Assembly: GCA_023407175.1 (NCBI GenBank)
Contig: JAEYMU010000025.1
Coordinates: 248,001 to 312,000, forward strand
Direction of reading: 5' to 3'
DNA length: 64,000 bases
From: Bacillota bacterium
GTDB lineage: Bacteria; Bacillota_A; Clostridia; Lachnospirales; Lachnospiraceae
This document shows positions 28,660-37,716 of the stretch, piece after piece (position 1 is the stretch's first letter; every line of letters starts with the position of its first letter). The position numbers and the translations under genes are program-made. The notes under the pieces were generated by a model. That model saw only the letters and a list, made by a program, of their open reading frames with translations, had not been told where the DNA came from and searched no databases.

Positions 28660-29526
28660 TTATATAATAATAACTCCTGATAGATTGATTCCCATACCTT
28701 TAAGGGCAGCATAGGTCAGTTTATCCATCATCGCACCATCAAAGCAGACGGTCTTGGCAGCGCGGTAATATTTTTTAGACCAGGAAAATGCTGAAAGGAA
28801 GGACACGTTTTTGAGCACCGCGCCCTTAAACGAAACATCCTTAAGTGCGGCTGTATTAAATTTAATGTTCAAAAATGTTTGCCCGTCAAAGCATAGCTCT
28901 CTCAGGTCGGAATACTTGAAGTTCACACCGTCAAAGATGCAATTTTCAAAGCGGGTATTTCTAAGATCAGTCATGCTCAGATTGGTATCTGTTAGCTTAA
29001 CATTGATGAATTTTGTCCCCTTTAGTCCAGACATACTGAAGTTGGTGCGTACAAGGATTGATTTATTGAAGCTCGCATCTGCAAGGTCCAGGGTGGACAG
29101 GTTGCAGTCTGTCAGATTTGCGCCGTCAAAATTAGCTTCACGCACATCACTGCTTGCAAACGAACTGCCGGTCAAATCCGCGCCGGAAAAGTCAGAGCCG
29201 CGCAGCGCACTAGCCGTAAAATTTCCTTTATACACAGTAACACCCGCAAAATCGCTCTTCGGCAGATTGCTTGCGCTGAAGCTTGTAACCACCTGCCGTT
29301 CCAGCGAACGTGACAGGTTGGCAACCTCCAGTACGGTTTGTTCGATGTCGCCGATGCTGTCAATGGTCATCTCAAAAGCAGTTTCATCATCCCGGCCCTC
29401 GGCTTTGAGTTCACGAAACCGTTCCTGCAGATCGGAGAGTAGATCGGACTTTAGTTCCTCGACGCTTTTTACCCCGTTGTAAGGTGCAAAAACACCGTTC
29501 AAATAGTTGGTTAATTTCTCATCCAT
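28660..29526 (-). CDS. HAAS-domain plus pentapeptide-repeat protein
   Basis: The first 75 residues (NYLNGVFAPYNGVKSVEELK) resemble the helical DUF1700/HAAS domain often co-encoded with PadR regulators. After about 95, A(D/N)LxG-type pentapeptide repeats run to about 265 (GSDFSGADLTG, ANFDGANLTDC, TNLSMTDLRN), forming a right-handed beta-helix. No membrane helix is seen. It sits between padR and drrAB-like genes, 12 bases before the ATPase. It may modulate or sense the exported compound; the exact role is unknown. Confidence 0.75.
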   Translation of the reverse strand: MDEKLTNYLNGVFAPYNGVKSVEELKSDLLSDLQERFRELKAEGRDDETAFEMTIDSIGDIEQTVLEVANLSRSLERQVVTSFSASNLPKSDFAGVTVYKGNFTASALRGSDFSGADLTGSSFASSDVREANFDGANLTDCNLSTLDLADASFNKSILVRTNFSMSGLKGTKFINVKLTDTNLSMTDLRNTRFENCIFDGVNFKYSDLRELCFDGQTFLNIKFNTAALKDVSFKGAVLKNVSFLSAFSWSKKYYRAAKTVCFDGAMMDKLTYAALKGMGINLSGVIII

Positions 29527-29540
29527 AACATCAAATCTCC

Positions 29541-29870
29541 TTACAATAATTTATCAAGTACACACTTTGCATACTCCCAGTTGCCTTTGTTGCCGGCGTA
29601 AGTAGCCTTGCCCTTTTCAGTGATCCGAAAATATTTACGTCGCCCACCTTGGGATTCATCGCCCCAATACCACTCTATATCACCTTCTGCCTCAAGTCGC
29701 CGGACGCTGGAATACATTGTGGCTTCTTTCAATTCATATTCACCGCCCGAGCGCTCGGCAATCAGCTTGACAATTTCATAACCGTAACGGTCTGCTTCGG
29801 ATAGAAGCCGTAATATCATCGTATCAGTATGTCCGCGCAACAGGTCGGATGTAATCTTGTTCTCACTCAT
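29541..29870 (-). CDS. PadR-family transcriptional repressor
   Basis: A 109-residue winged-helix PadR protein with LLRGHTDTMILRLLSE, YGYEIVKLI and GGRRKYFRITEKG. ATG at 29870 has GAGGTGAT upstream; a GTG three codons earlier lies within the ribosome site. First gene of the PadR / pentapeptide / ABC operon, whose promoter contains two overlapping palindromes. Confidence 0.88.
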   Translation of the reverse strand: MSENKITSDLLRGHTDTMILRLLSEADRYGYEIVKLIAERSGGEYELKEATMYSSVRRLEAEGDIEWYWGDESQGGRRKYFRITEKGKATYAGNKGNWEYAKCVLDKLL

Positions 29871-29888
29871 GTTTATCACCTCATGCTA

Positions 29889-29918
29889 CCATGATATATC
29901 ATAGTACTATGACTGTCA
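29889..29918 (-). promoter_or_regulatory. PadR operon promoter with nested palindromes
   Basis: On the minus strand TTGACA (29913-29918), 17 bases and TATCAT form a good sigma-A promoter. The spacer and -10 are covered by two overlapping perfect palindromes, ATGATATATCAT (29891-29902) and CATAGTACTATG (29900-29911). These are natural PadR operators, implying autorepression relieved by a drug-like ligand. Confidence 0.7.
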
Positions 29919-29969
29919 AGGTAATATTGCTGATTTTGTACAATGTTTAAAAAAAAATAAAATTTCATA

Positions 29970-30032
29970 TTGACAAATAAAATTAAGTTGTGTACAATCT
30001 AATCATAAAGATTGTGTGCAATTTAATTTTAT
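29970..30032 (+). promoter_or_regulatory. Promoter and dual OhrR-type operator of the gpx operon
   Basis: TTGACA, 17 bases, TACAAT gives a strong promoter. A 24-base arm (29977-30000) and its imperfect inverted copy (30009-30032, 20 of 24 pairs) flank 8 bases. Each arm contains a MarR/OhrR-like core (TTGTGTACAA and TTGTGTGCAA). Binding would cover the -10 and the transcription start. Confidence 0.72.
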
Positions 30033-30063
30033 AAAATATAAACGGAATGGAAAGGAGTAAGCA

Positions 30064-30537
30064 ATGAAGCTATACGATTATCAGGTTAAGGACGCCAAGG
30101 GGAATACGGTTAATATGGAGAGCTTTACCGGCAAGGTACTGCTGATTGTCAATACAGCCACCGGCTGTGGATTTACCCCTCAATACAAGGGGCTGGAGGA
30201 ATTATACGAGAAATACCGTGATAAGGGCTTTGAGATACTGGATTTTCCCTGCAATCAATTTGCTAATCAGGCACCGGGAACTATAGAAGACATCCAAAGC
30301 TTTTGCCAGCTAAAGTATCAGACCACTTTTCCCCTCTTTGCTAAAATAGACGTGAACGGGGAACAGGAGGAGCCTCTGTTTACCTTTTTAAAATCCCAGC
30401 AGAAGGGACTTCTGGGAAAGAATATCAAATGGAATTTCACCAAATTCCTGATTGACAGAAACGGTAACGTAATCGAACGTTTTGCGCCGGCTACGCCGCC
30501 TGAAAAAATAGAAGAAAAAATCAATCAATTATTGTAA
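30064..30537 (+). CDS. Glutathione peroxidase family protein 1
   Basis: A 157-residue Cys-type GPx. The peroxidatic cysteine is Cys35 in NTATGCGFTPQ; DFPCNQFANQ and the WNFTKFLID region carry the other tetrad residues. Bacterial Cys-GPx enzymes usually take electrons from thioredoxin rather than glutathione. First gene of a three-gene operon with a second GPx (13-base gap) and an OhrR-type regulator; an AAGGAG site precedes it. Confidence 0.9.
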   Translation: MKLYDYQVKDAKGNTVNMESFTGKVLLIVNTATGCGFTPQYKGLEELYEKYRDKGFEILDFPCNQFANQAPGTIEDIQSFCQLKYQTTFPLFAKIDVNGEQEEPLFTFLKSQQKGLLGKNIKWNFTKFLIDRNGNVIERFAPATPPEKIEEKINQLL

Positions 30538-30550
30538 GGAGGTAATTATA

Positions 30551-31096
30551 ATGAGTGTTTATGATTTTAAGGTAATAGGATTAAAGGGCGATGAAATATC
30601 ACTTTCGGAATATAAAAACAAGGTTTTGTTAATTATGAATACAGCTACCGAGTGCGGCTTCACGCCTCAATATGATAAGCTCCAGGATCTGTATGAAAAA
30701 TATGCGGATCAGGGCTTTGTCATTTTAGATTTTCCCTGCAACCAGTTTGGAAAGCAGGCCCCGGGCAATAATGAGGAGATTGCAAGCTTTTGTGAGTCCA
30801 GATACGGAGTCAAATTCCCGATTTTCTCAAAGATAGAGGTAAACGGTGAAAATGCAGCGCCGCTGTTTCGGTATCTGGTCAGTGAAAAAGGCTTCGGCGG
30901 CTTTGATGAAAAGCATCCTCTGACTGCCATATTAAAAAGTAAATTTGAAAGGGAAAATCCGAACTATGAAAACGAACCGGATATCAAATGGAATTTTACA
31001 AAATTCCTGATTGACCGTGAGGGTAAGGTGGTAGAGCGCTTCGAGCCCACGACGGATATGAGTTATGTTGAAGGCCGGATTAAGGAGCTTTTATAA
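30551..31096 (+). CDS. Glutathione peroxidase family protein 2
   Basis: A 181-residue paralogue of the preceding gene with Cys35 in NTATECGFTPQ, DFPCNQFGKQ and IKWNFTKFLID. It is longer because of an insert near 105-130 (EKGFGGFDEKHPLTAILK) that copy 1 lacks; longer GPx proteins with this loop are common in clostridia. AAGGAGG precedes the ATG. A tandem pair suggests different peroxide substrates or partners. Confidence 0.9.
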   Translation: MSVYDFKVIGLKGDEISLSEYKNKVLLIMNTATECGFTPQYDKLQDLYEKYADQGFVILDFPCNQFGKQAPGNNEEIASFCESRYGVKFPIFSKIEVNGENAAPLFRYLVSEKGFGGFDEKHPLTAILKSKFERENPNYENEPDIKWNFTKFLIDREGKVVERFEPTTDMSYVEGRIKELL

Positions 31097-31098
31097 CG

Positions 31099-31545
31099 AT
31101 GGAGCATGAACCGAACTTATATGATGCGCTGAAGCTGGAGAATCAATTGTGCTTTCCCCTTTATGCCTGCTCCAAGGAGATTGTAAGAAAATACCGGCCG
31201 TTTCTGGAGGAGCTGGATTTGACTTATACCCAGTATATCGCCATGATGGTGATGTGGGAGAAGAAGGAAATGAATGTGAAGGCTCTGGGTGATTGCTTAT
31301 ATCTGGATTCGGGAACCTTAACACCGGTATTAAAAAAGCTTGAGGAGAAGGGCTATCTCGCCAGACAGCGCTCCAAGGAGGATGAACGCAGCCTGTGCGT
31401 TACGATTACCGCTGAGGGTGAGAAGCTGAAGGAGAGAGCAGTCCAGGTTCCCCACCAGATGCAGCAATGTATTAACCTTGAGGCAGAGGAAGCCAAACAG
31501 CTGTATCTGCTGCTCTATAAAATATTGAACCAATTACAGGAGTAA
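31099..31545 (+). CDS. ohrR: OhrR-type MarR regulator
   Basis: A 148-residue MarR protein matching organic-hydroperoxide repressors: LENQLCFPLYACSKE with the reactive Cys18 near the N-terminus, then LDLTYTQYIAMMVMWE and LYLDSGTLTPVLKKLE. Oxidation of this cysteine releases DNA in Bacillus OhrR. It is the last gene of the gpx operon and probably binds the dual operator upstream of gpx1, giving autoregulation. Pairing OhrR with GPx instead of the peroxidase Ohr is notable. Confidence 0.87.
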   Translation: MEHEPNLYDALKLENQLCFPLYACSKEIVRKYRPFLEELDLTYTQYIAMMVMWEKKEMNVKALGDCLYLDSGTLTPVLKKLEEKGYLARQRSKEDERSLCVTITAEGEKLKERAVQVPHQMQQCINLEAEEAKQLYLLLYKILNQLQE

Positions 31546-31548
31546 GAG

Positions 31549-31577
31549 CCTGCCACCATAAGGTGGCAGGTTTTTTT
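31549..31577 (+). terminator. Terminator of the gpx-ohrR operon
   Basis: CCTGCCACC pairs perfectly with GGTGGCAGG around ATAA and is followed by seven T's. Confidence 0.9.
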
Positions 31578-31747
31578 GTGCGATGTGTCCGGTAAAGCGG
31601 ACCGCACTTGCCCTATTAGGTATACACCCTGCTATTAATAAAATTTATCAGTAAGGCGATTGTTTCTTGTAGGAAAGAGGTTTTTATGATATATATTATA
31701 TGACTGAAAATCATAAAATTGGTCACATAAAAATGGGAGGTGGGAAT

Positions 31748-32335
31748 ATGCCGCCGATATTTAGCAGGGAAAAACGGGAAGAGCTTCATATAAAATTATT
31801 GGAAGAGGGGATACACCTTATAAAGAAGGTTGGGATAAAACGAATGACTGTAGATGAGGTTGCCAAAGAGGCGGGGATAGGGAAGGGGACCTTCTATCAT
31901 TTCTTTGATTCAAAGGAGCAATTTGTACTTCAGATACTTCACTACAGCAAGGAAAAAATCTATGAATATGTGAATAAGGCAAGGAAAGAAAGGGGCGGCA
32001 TAGACAGAGAAACCTTTCAAGCCCTCCTTCATACCTTTTCCTTTCTGGGAGAGAGCAATATCATCTCATATATGACACTGGAGGATGAGCTATGGCTTAA
32101 GAAAAAATTACCCGAGGAATTTGCGCTGGACCCAGAAAGGGAGGAGAAGATCACGGCATGGTTTTTGCAGTATGCCATTGGGATAAGGAAGGATTTAAAT
32201 TATCATGTAATCGCCAATATGATGAAAATCATGGCGCTTGCCGCTGAAAGTAAGAAGGAGCTTCATCAGGATGCTTTGGGTGAGAACTTTGCTCTGATGG
32301 TTGATATGCTGTGTAATTATATTTATGAGAAATAA
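31748..32335 (+). CDS. TetR-family transcriptional regulator
   Basis: Helix-turn-helix in residues about 20-55 (MTVDEVAKEAGIGKGTFYHF, then FDSKEQF) followed by a helical ligand domain. ATG at 31748 is supported by GGGAGG about 8 bases upstream; an earlier in-frame ATG has none. The next gene, an unknown membrane protein 75 bases away, is a plausible target. Confidence 0.85.
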   Translation: MPPIFSREKREELHIKLLEEGIHLIKKVGIKRMTVDEVAKEAGIGKGTFYHFFDSKEQFVLQILHYSKEKIYEYVNKARKERGGIDRETFQALLHTFSFLGESNIISYMTLEDELWLKKKLPEEFALDPEREEKITAWFLQYAIGIRKDLNYHVIANMMKIMALAAESKKELHQDALGENFALMVDMLCNYIYEK

Positions 32336-32410
32336 ACGGAGCTTAAGAGGTTTATGGGCAGCACAAGGCCGTATGACGGTTTTGTGAAAACTTGAAAAGG
32401 AGGATGGCTT

Positions 32411-32905
32411 ATGCTATTCGTAATTCAAAGTATTATTCTATGTGGGGTGTTTACAGCCATAATCATGCCATTAGTATTAAAAGACCCGCTGCAGCAATTA
32501 TTTAATTATCCACCGGCAATCCGTGAGCGTGTAATGCAGCTTCCGCAGTATAGGGGGCGTATTCCGACCAGAAAAAAGAAGCTGGGACTTAAGCTAAGTG
32601 CGGCGCTCTTATTTATTATAATTTTATCCGCCATCGTGTATTTATCAGGAGTAAGGTTTTTTGCACCAGCCTTTTTCTATGCATTAGGCTTATGGCTGGT
32701 AATTAATTGGTTTGATACAATTGTTTTGGATCTCATTATTTTTTGCCACGGGAAACGCTTTCGTATACCTGGAACAGAGGATATGGTGAAGGAATATGAG
32801 AGTCCCTGGTTTCATCTTGTAAATGGGTTAAAGGGGTCTCTTTATGGGGTAGTCGTTGCCGCTTTAACTTCAGTTATGGTTTTCCTGCTGCAAAGCTTAA
32901 TATAA
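32411..32905 (+). CDS. Four-helix membrane protein of unknown function
   Basis: I do not recognise this 164-residue protein. It has four predicted helices (about 3-22, 60-80, 84-107, 140-162) and a conserved-looking cytoplasmic stretch with YPPAIRERVMQLPQYRGRIP and HGKRFRIPGTEDM. It follows a TetR gene on the same strand with an AAGGAGG site, so it may be a TetR-controlled membrane protein. Confidence 0.7.
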   Translation: MLFVIQSIILCGVFTAIIMPLVLKDPLQQLFNYPPAIRERVMQLPQYRGRIPTRKKKLGLKLSAALLFIIILSAIVYLSGVRFFAPAFFYALGLWLVINWFDTIVLDLIIFCHGKRFRIPGTEDMVKEYESPWFHLVNGLKGSLYGVVVAALTSVMVFLLQSLI

Positions 32906-33070
32906 GCCTTTTACTTTAAAGCGTTCAAGACCTTATACCGGTTTTCTTAACAGTATAAAATGAGCGATATATGAACATATTGTGCAATATAGTGATACGA
33001 ATATACGAAATAACATATAATAATAGGCATTTATATCAAATGTTTGTGCAAAATATTGTTACCCTGTGTA

Positions 33071-33146
33071 TTGACAAAGTACATTAAAGCAGATAGAATG
33101 TTACCTATCAAGAACAAAGGCGTTGGTCCAAAAAACCAGCGCCTTT
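33071..33146 (+). promoter_or_regulatory. Promoter and leader hairpin of the amino-acid importer operon
   Basis: The 32906-33234 gap holds a strong promoter (TTGACA at 33071, 17 bases, TAGAAT) and, 17 bases later, a 12-bp hairpin (33116-33127 with 33134-33145, one G-U) followed by TTTTCTT. The hairpin looks like a transcription attenuator for the downstream solute-binding protein. No T-box or known aptamer core was found in it. Confidence 0.55.
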
Positions 33147-33234
33147 TCTTGTGTTATGGGCCCATTAAGAGCGGCTTATCTGCAGAATAAGCACTCAAGA
33201 AAGATTAAATATTCTTTGAGGGAGGTCTGTATTC

Positions 33235-34092
33235 ATGAAAAAAAGAGCGTTGGTTTTGATTCTATGTATGGTAATGGTTGCATCCGTATTTGGAGGGTGT
33301 TCGAAGAAAGAAGATTCTGGCGAGGATAAGAAGGTACTAAGAGTAGGAATGGAGTGTGCGTATGCCCCCTTTAACTGGACCCAGTCCACGCAGGAGGTCA
33401 GCAATGGTGATAAGGCTGTTCCTATTTACGGAACCGAGGATTATGCCTACGGCTATGATGTTATGCTGGCGCAAAAGCTCGCAGATCAGCTCGGATGGGA
33501 GCTTGAGGTACATAAGGTTGATTGGTCCAGTATCGTACTTGGAATGAATTCCGGTGATTATGACGTAATTATTGCGGGTATGGGTTACACGGAGGATCGG
33601 GATAAGAGTGTTGACTTTACCGATCCCTATTATATCAGAAATAATGTTATCATAGTAAATAAAAGCGGTGCCTATGCAAATGCAAAAACCTTATCTGATT
33701 TCACCGGTGCCTCTGCTACCACACAGATCGGTACCATATGGGAACAGTATGTACCGCAGATTCCGGAGGTGAAGCAGTTAACCTTCTATGAAACCACCTC
33801 TGAGGTAGTTATGGCAGTGGCAATGGGCTCTGCGGATTGTGCTGTACTGGACGAGCCGACAGCCATGTCTGCTGCAATGTCCAATCCGGATATTGCTTAT
33901 GTGAAGCTGGATGAATCCGATGGCTTTACGGTTCCCGAGGGCCAGTCCCTGAATGTGTGTATTGCAGTCAAGGAAGGCAACAAAGAGCTGCAGGAGAAAT
34001 TGGACGGAGCGCTGGATGCAATTGAATGGGATGAGACCAAGATGATTGACCTGATGGACCTTGCGGTTACCTTACAGCCCTTGAGCGAATAA
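33235..34092 (+). CDS. Amino-acid ABC importer, solute-binding lipoprotein
   Basis: Begins with a lipoprotein signal ending in VFGGC, followed by the SBP_bac_3 fold (LRVGMECAYAPFNW, DYDVIIAGMGYTEDR, SVDFTDPYY). The 50-residue segment after the first strand (TEDYAYGYDVMLAQKLAD) is the typical ligand loop. It is the first gene of a polar amino-acid importer; a terminator follows it, so it is probably made in excess over the permease and ATPase. The arginine of the substrate site (TEDRDKSVDFT) fits an amino acid; the specific one is unknown. Confidence 0.9.
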   Translation: MKKRALVLILCMVMVASVFGGCSKKEDSGEDKKVLRVGMECAYAPFNWTQSTQEVSNGDKAVPIYGTEDYAYGYDVMLAQKLADQLGWELEVHKVDWSSIVLGMNSGDYDVIIAGMGYTEDRDKSVDFTDPYYIRNNVIIVNKSGAYANAKTLSDFTGASATTQIGTIWEQYVPQIPEVKQLTFYETTSEVVMAVAMGSADCAVLDEPTAMSAAMSNPDIAYVKLDESDGFTVPEGQSLNVCIAVKEGNKELQEKLDGALDAIEWDETKMIDLMDLAVTLQPLSE

Positions 34093-34150
34093 ATCATAAT
34101 GTGTATAACAGAATAGACGGCAGGTGTTATGTCTGCGGTAAATAAAATAT

Positions 34151-34189
34151 GACGCATAGGGGCGTAACGGTACCTATGCGTCTCTTTTT
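34151..34189 (+). terminator. Intra-operon terminator after the binding-protein gene
   Basis: GACGCATAGG pairs perfectly with CCTATGCGTC and is followed by TCTTTTT. It probably lets some transcripts stop so that more binding protein than permease is made. Confidence 0.8.
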
Positions 34190-34274
34190 ACCTGACGAGC
34201 ACTCCTGATAGAAAATTATTTGCTTTATGCAAGCTGGAGATTGTTTAGTACGAGAGAAGATTAGGAGAGGGGGA

Positions 34275-35021
34275 ATGAGTATGGAGAAGAATATTTTTGA
34301 ATGGATCCTGTTTTTATTACAGGAATACGGCGTATACTTTTGGAAGGGAACCGTAATTACTTTAGAAACATCCATACTTGGTACATTATTAGGACTGCTA
34401 TTGGGATTTTTACTGGGGATAGTCCAATCAACACCGGTGCACCGGGAGGATAGCCTGGCAAAGCGAATCTATTACAGGATATTGAAAGCCATCTGCAACG
34501 GCTTTGTACATATTTTTCGGGGAACACCCATGATGGTGCAGGCAATGGTAATTTATTACGGCTTGAAGCAGAACGGGGTGGGTATCTCTCCCTTCAACGC
34601 GGCCATTCTGGTTATTATGTTAAATACAGGAGCCTATATGGCGGAAACGGTACGTGGAGGAATCATATCAATTGATAACGGGCAGTTCGAGGGAGGTAAA
34701 GCTCTGGGGATGTCGCATTTTACCATTATGTTTTCCGTCGTATTACCCCAGGCGTTTCGCAATATCATCCCAGAGATGGGAAACCTGTTTATTACAAATT
34801 TAAAGATGACATCGGTGCTCAACGTAATCGGTATCGCAGAGCTTTACTTTGCAACCAAGACAGCGGCAAATACTTACTACAGGTATTTCGAAGCGTTCTT
34901 AATTACCGGCGTAATTTACTTTATCCTATGCGTGGTATTTACAAAATTACTTGCGATTCTGGAGAAGAAGCTGGAGGGTAAGAAGGATTATGAATTGGCT
35001 ACAGAATATCTGTCGGATTAG
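34275..35021 (+). CDS. Amino-acid ABC importer permease
   Basis: A HisM/GlnP-type permease with five or six helices and the EAA loop ([20 protein letters not shown]). An upstream motif [14 protein letters not shown] is characteristic of polar amino-acid permeases. ATG at 34275 lies just after GAGAGGGGG; a second ATG at 34281 is possible. The ATPase gene starts 11 bases later. Confidence 0.9.
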   Translation: MSMEKNIFEWILFLLQEYGVYFWKGTVITLETSILGTLLGLLLGFLLGIVQSTPVHREDSLAKRIYYRILKAICNGFVHIFRGTPMMVQAMVIYYGLKQNGVGISPFNAAILVIMLNTGAYMAETVRGGIISIDNGQFEGGKALGMSHFTIMFSVVLPQAFRNIIPEMGNLFITNLKMTSVLNVIGIAELYFATKTAANTYYRYFEAFLITGVIYFILCVVFTKLLAILEKKLEGKKDYELATEYLSD

Positions 35022-35032
35022 GAGGTCGGACT

Positions 35033-35767
35033 ATGGCGATTATAAATGTACAGCATCTAAGAAAAGCCTTTGGTACACATGAGGTGTTAAAGGACATCGA
35101 TTTCAGTATTGATAAGGGAGAAGTGGTATGTGTTATCGGCTCTTCCGGCTCCGGAAAATCCACGCTGCTGCGGTGTCTGAATCTGCTGGAGACAAAGTCC
35201 AGCGGAACTATTTACTACGGGGATCAGGAGATTGGCGGTTCCCAGAAGAAAATAAATGAATACCGGGCCAGGGTCGGCATGGTATTCCAGTCCTTCAACC
35301 TCTTTAATAACATGACGGTATTGGAAAACTGCATGGCGGGGAGCCGGAAGGTCCTGAAAAAAAGTAAGGAGGAGGCACATGCCATCTCCATCAAATATCT
35401 GAAAAAGGTTGGAATGGCCCCCTATATCAATGCAAGGCCGGCCCAGTTATCCGGCGGGCAAAAGCAGCGGGTCGCCATTGCCAGAGCACTGACGATGGAG
35501 CCGGAGGTACTGCTCTTTGATGAACCGACCAGCGCCCTCGATCCGGAGATGGTGGGGGAGGTGCTGAACGTAATCAAGGAGCTGGCCAGGGAAGGGCTGA
35601 CCATGATTATTGTTACCCATGAGATGGCCTTTGCCAGGGATGTATCCACCCGGACCATCTTTATGGATCAGGGAGTCATTGCGGAAAGCGATGAACCCTC
35701 CGTATTATTTGCCACTCCCAAAAATCCCCGGACAAAAGAATTTCTATCCAGATTTATGAACGGCTGA
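35033..35767 (+). CDS. Amino-acid ABC importer ATP-binding protein
   Basis: A 244-residue GlnQ/HisP-type ATPase with Walker [10 protein letters not shown], signature [15 protein letters not shown], Walker [14 protein letters not shown] and [11 protein letters not shown]. Completes the importer with the two preceding genes. An AGGAGG site is present. Confidence 0.93.
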   Translation: MAIINVQHLRKAFGTHEVLKDIDFSIDKGEVVCVIGSSGSGKSTLLRCLNLLETKSSGTIYYGDQEIGGSQKKINEYRARVGMVFQSFNLFNNMTVLENCMAGSRKVLKKSKEEAHAISIKYLKKVGMAPYINARPAQLSGGQKQRVAIARALTMEPEVLLFDEPTSALDPEMVGEVLNVIKELAREGLTMIIVTHEMAFARDVSTRTIFMDQGVIAESDEPSVLFATPKNPRTKEFLSRFMNG

Positions 35768-35807
35768 GGCCGGCATACGAAAAATCAGGCAGTGAGGAGG
35801 TTTTATC

Positions 35808-36359
35808 GTGGATTATATCAACAAAAACATAGCATTCAACTTAAAGAAAATACGGCTGGCGAAAAATATGAGCCTTGATGATACTGCTGAACAGACGGGA
35901 GTCAGCAAAAGCATGCTTGCACAGATAGAACGAGGTGAGGCCAATCCCTCCATTGGCTGTCTTGGTAAGATCGTCAGCGGCCTGCGGGTGGAACTAAGCG
36001 AGCTGATTGAAACACCGAGGCAGGAGACCTGTTATATTTCAAGACAGGAATTAGTTCCCACCAAGGAAGTGGAAGGCCAATACATGATTTTTACCTATTT
36101 CCCCTATGAGAAGGACCGTCAGTTTGAGATATACGGAATGGAAATATATCCGAACGGCGTCTATTACAGCGGCTCCCACGGGGAAAATACCGTGGAATAT
36201 ATTACGGTTGCAACCGGAATCCTGACTTTGAAAATACGTGAGAAAAAGTTTGCAATTCATCCGGGTGATGCATTCCGGTTCGATTCTGACATAGAACATT
36301 GGTATTGCAATGATGGCAATGAGATTGTCAGACTGACATCAACATTTTCTTTTAAATAA
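35808..36359 (+). CDS. XRE regulator with C-terminal cupin (PuuR-like)
   Basis: Residues 6-62 form an XRE helix-turn-helix (NMSLDDTAEQTGVSKSMLAQ), and 105-180 a cupin beta-barrel (HGENTVEYITVATGIL through HPGDAFRFDSDIEHWY). This layout matches PuuR and similar sensors of amines or amino acids. The start is a GTG with GAGGAGG upstream. It lies between the importer and an aminotransferase, and probably controls both. Confidence 0.87.
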   Translation: MDYINKNIAFNLKKIRLAKNMSLDDTAEQTGVSKSMLAQIERGEANPSIGCLGKIVSGLRVELSELIETPRQETCYISRQELVPTKEVEGQYMIFTYFPYEKDRQFEIYGMEIYPNGVYYSGSHGENTVEYITVATGILTLKIREKKFAIHPGDAFRFDSDIEHWYCNDGNEIVRLTSTFSFK

Positions 36360-36477
36360 AGAGCAATTATTATGATATTCCGGCATGGCCTTTATGAGAA
36401 TTAGGAACGGATATACCATAACAAAATATAGCAGCTATGAACCTTATGGCAAGCTTGAAGGAAAGAAGGACAAAATT

Positions 36478-37692
36478 ATGAAATTACGTGACACAGGATT
36501 GACGAAAGAGGAGCTGAAGGCAAAAGTAAAAAAATATATGATAGAAACCTATGAGCGCTTTGATTTCGTGGCAGAGACGGCAAAGGATATGTATCTGTAT
36601 GACGAAGAGGGAGAGAGCTATCTGGATTTTTATGCAGGGATTGCTGTTAACAGCGCCGGTAACTGCAATGAAAAGGTGGTGGCCGCGATCAGAGATCAGG
36701 CCGGGGATATTATACATACCTTTAATTATCCTTATACCATACCCCAGGCGTTACTTGCCGAAAAAATCTGTACGGCAATTGGCATGGACAAAATCTTCTT
36801 CCAGAATTCCGGAACAGAGGCAAACGAGGCCATGATTAAGATGGCCAGAAAATACGGGGTTGAAAAATACGGACCGGGCAGATATGAAATCATAACCGCA
36901 AGAATGTCCTTTCACGGAAGAACCTTTGGCTCCATGAGTGCCACAGGACAGCCGGACAATGCCTGTCAGCTTGGCTTCGGAGATATGACCCCCGGCTTTA
37001 CCTATGCCGAATATAATGATTTGAAATCCTTTGAGGAAGCAGTCACAGACCATACTATTGCAATTATGCTGGAGCCGGTTCAGGGCGAGGGAGGTGTAAA
37101 TCCTGCCACCCTGGAATTTATGACGGGAATCAGGCAGCTCTGTGATGAAAAGGGCTTATTGCTGCTTCTGGATGAGGTTCAGACCGGCTGGTGCAGAACC
37201 GGTGCGGTAATGTCCTTTATGAACTACGGTATCAAGCCGGATATCGTTTCCATGGCAAAGGCTATGGGAGGAGGTATGCCCATCGGCGCCATCTGTGCCC
37301 GTGAGGAGGTTGCCAAAGCCTTCACTCCGGGTTCCCACGGGACTACCTATGGGGGACATCCGGTTTCCTGTGCTGCTTCACTGGCTCAGATTACGGAGCT
37401 TTTAGACAGGAATCTGGCAGGAAATGCAAAGGAAGTGGGAGCTTACTTTATGGAGAAGCTAAGGACCCTTCCCCATGTGAAGGAGGTAAGAGGCCAGGGA
37501 CTTTTAATCGGAGTGGAATTTGATGATAAAATCAAGGGGATTGATGTCAAGCATGGCTGTGTTGACAGAAGGCTTTTAATTACGGCAATCGGAGCCCATA
37601 TTATCCGAATGATTCCGCCGTTAATTGTCACCAGGGAGGATTGCGATAAAGCATATGATATTATAAAGGAAACAGTTGAGAGTCTTTCATAG
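36478..37692 (+). CDS. Class III aminotransferase (ArgD/GABA-transaminase-like)
   Basis: A fold-I omega-aminotransferase with PLP lysine at about 261 in SMAKAMGGGMPIGAI, FFQNSGTEANEAMIK, MSFHGRTFGSM and LLLDEVQTGWCRTG. ATG at 36478 gives a normal length (404); an upstream ATG would add 31 unusual residues. It could be acetylornithine or 4-aminobutyrate aminotransferase; the neighbouring PuuR-like regulator and amino-acid importer favour catabolism of ornithine, GABA or a related amine. Confidence 0.85.
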   Translation: MKLRDTGLTKEELKAKVKKYMIETYERFDFVAETAKDMYLYDEEGESYLDFYAGIAVNSAGNCNEKVVAAIRDQAGDIIHTFNYPYTIPQALLAEKICTAIGMDKIFFQNSGTEANEAMIKMARKYGVEKYGPGRYEIITARMSFHGRTFGSMSATGQPDNACQLGFGDMTPGFTYAEYNDLKSFEEAVTDHTIAIMLEPVQGEGGVNPATLEFMTGIRQLCDEKGLLLLLDEVQTGWCRTGAVMSFMNYGIKPDIVSMAKAMGGGMPIGAICAREEVAKAFTPGSHGTTYGGHPVSCAASLAQITELLDRNLAGNAKEVGAYFMEKLRTLPHVKEVRGQGLLIGVEFDDKIKGIDVKHGCVDRRLLITAIGAHIIRMIPPLIVTREDCDKAYDIIKETVESLS

Positions 37693-37716
37693 GTAATTAC
37701 CAAGGGAGGGTTGCGC

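Noticed and set aside
33071..33235. T-box or other known riboswitch before the amino-acid importer
   Set aside because: No AGGGTGGNACCGCG-type T-box sequence or other aptamer core is present; only a simple hairpin.
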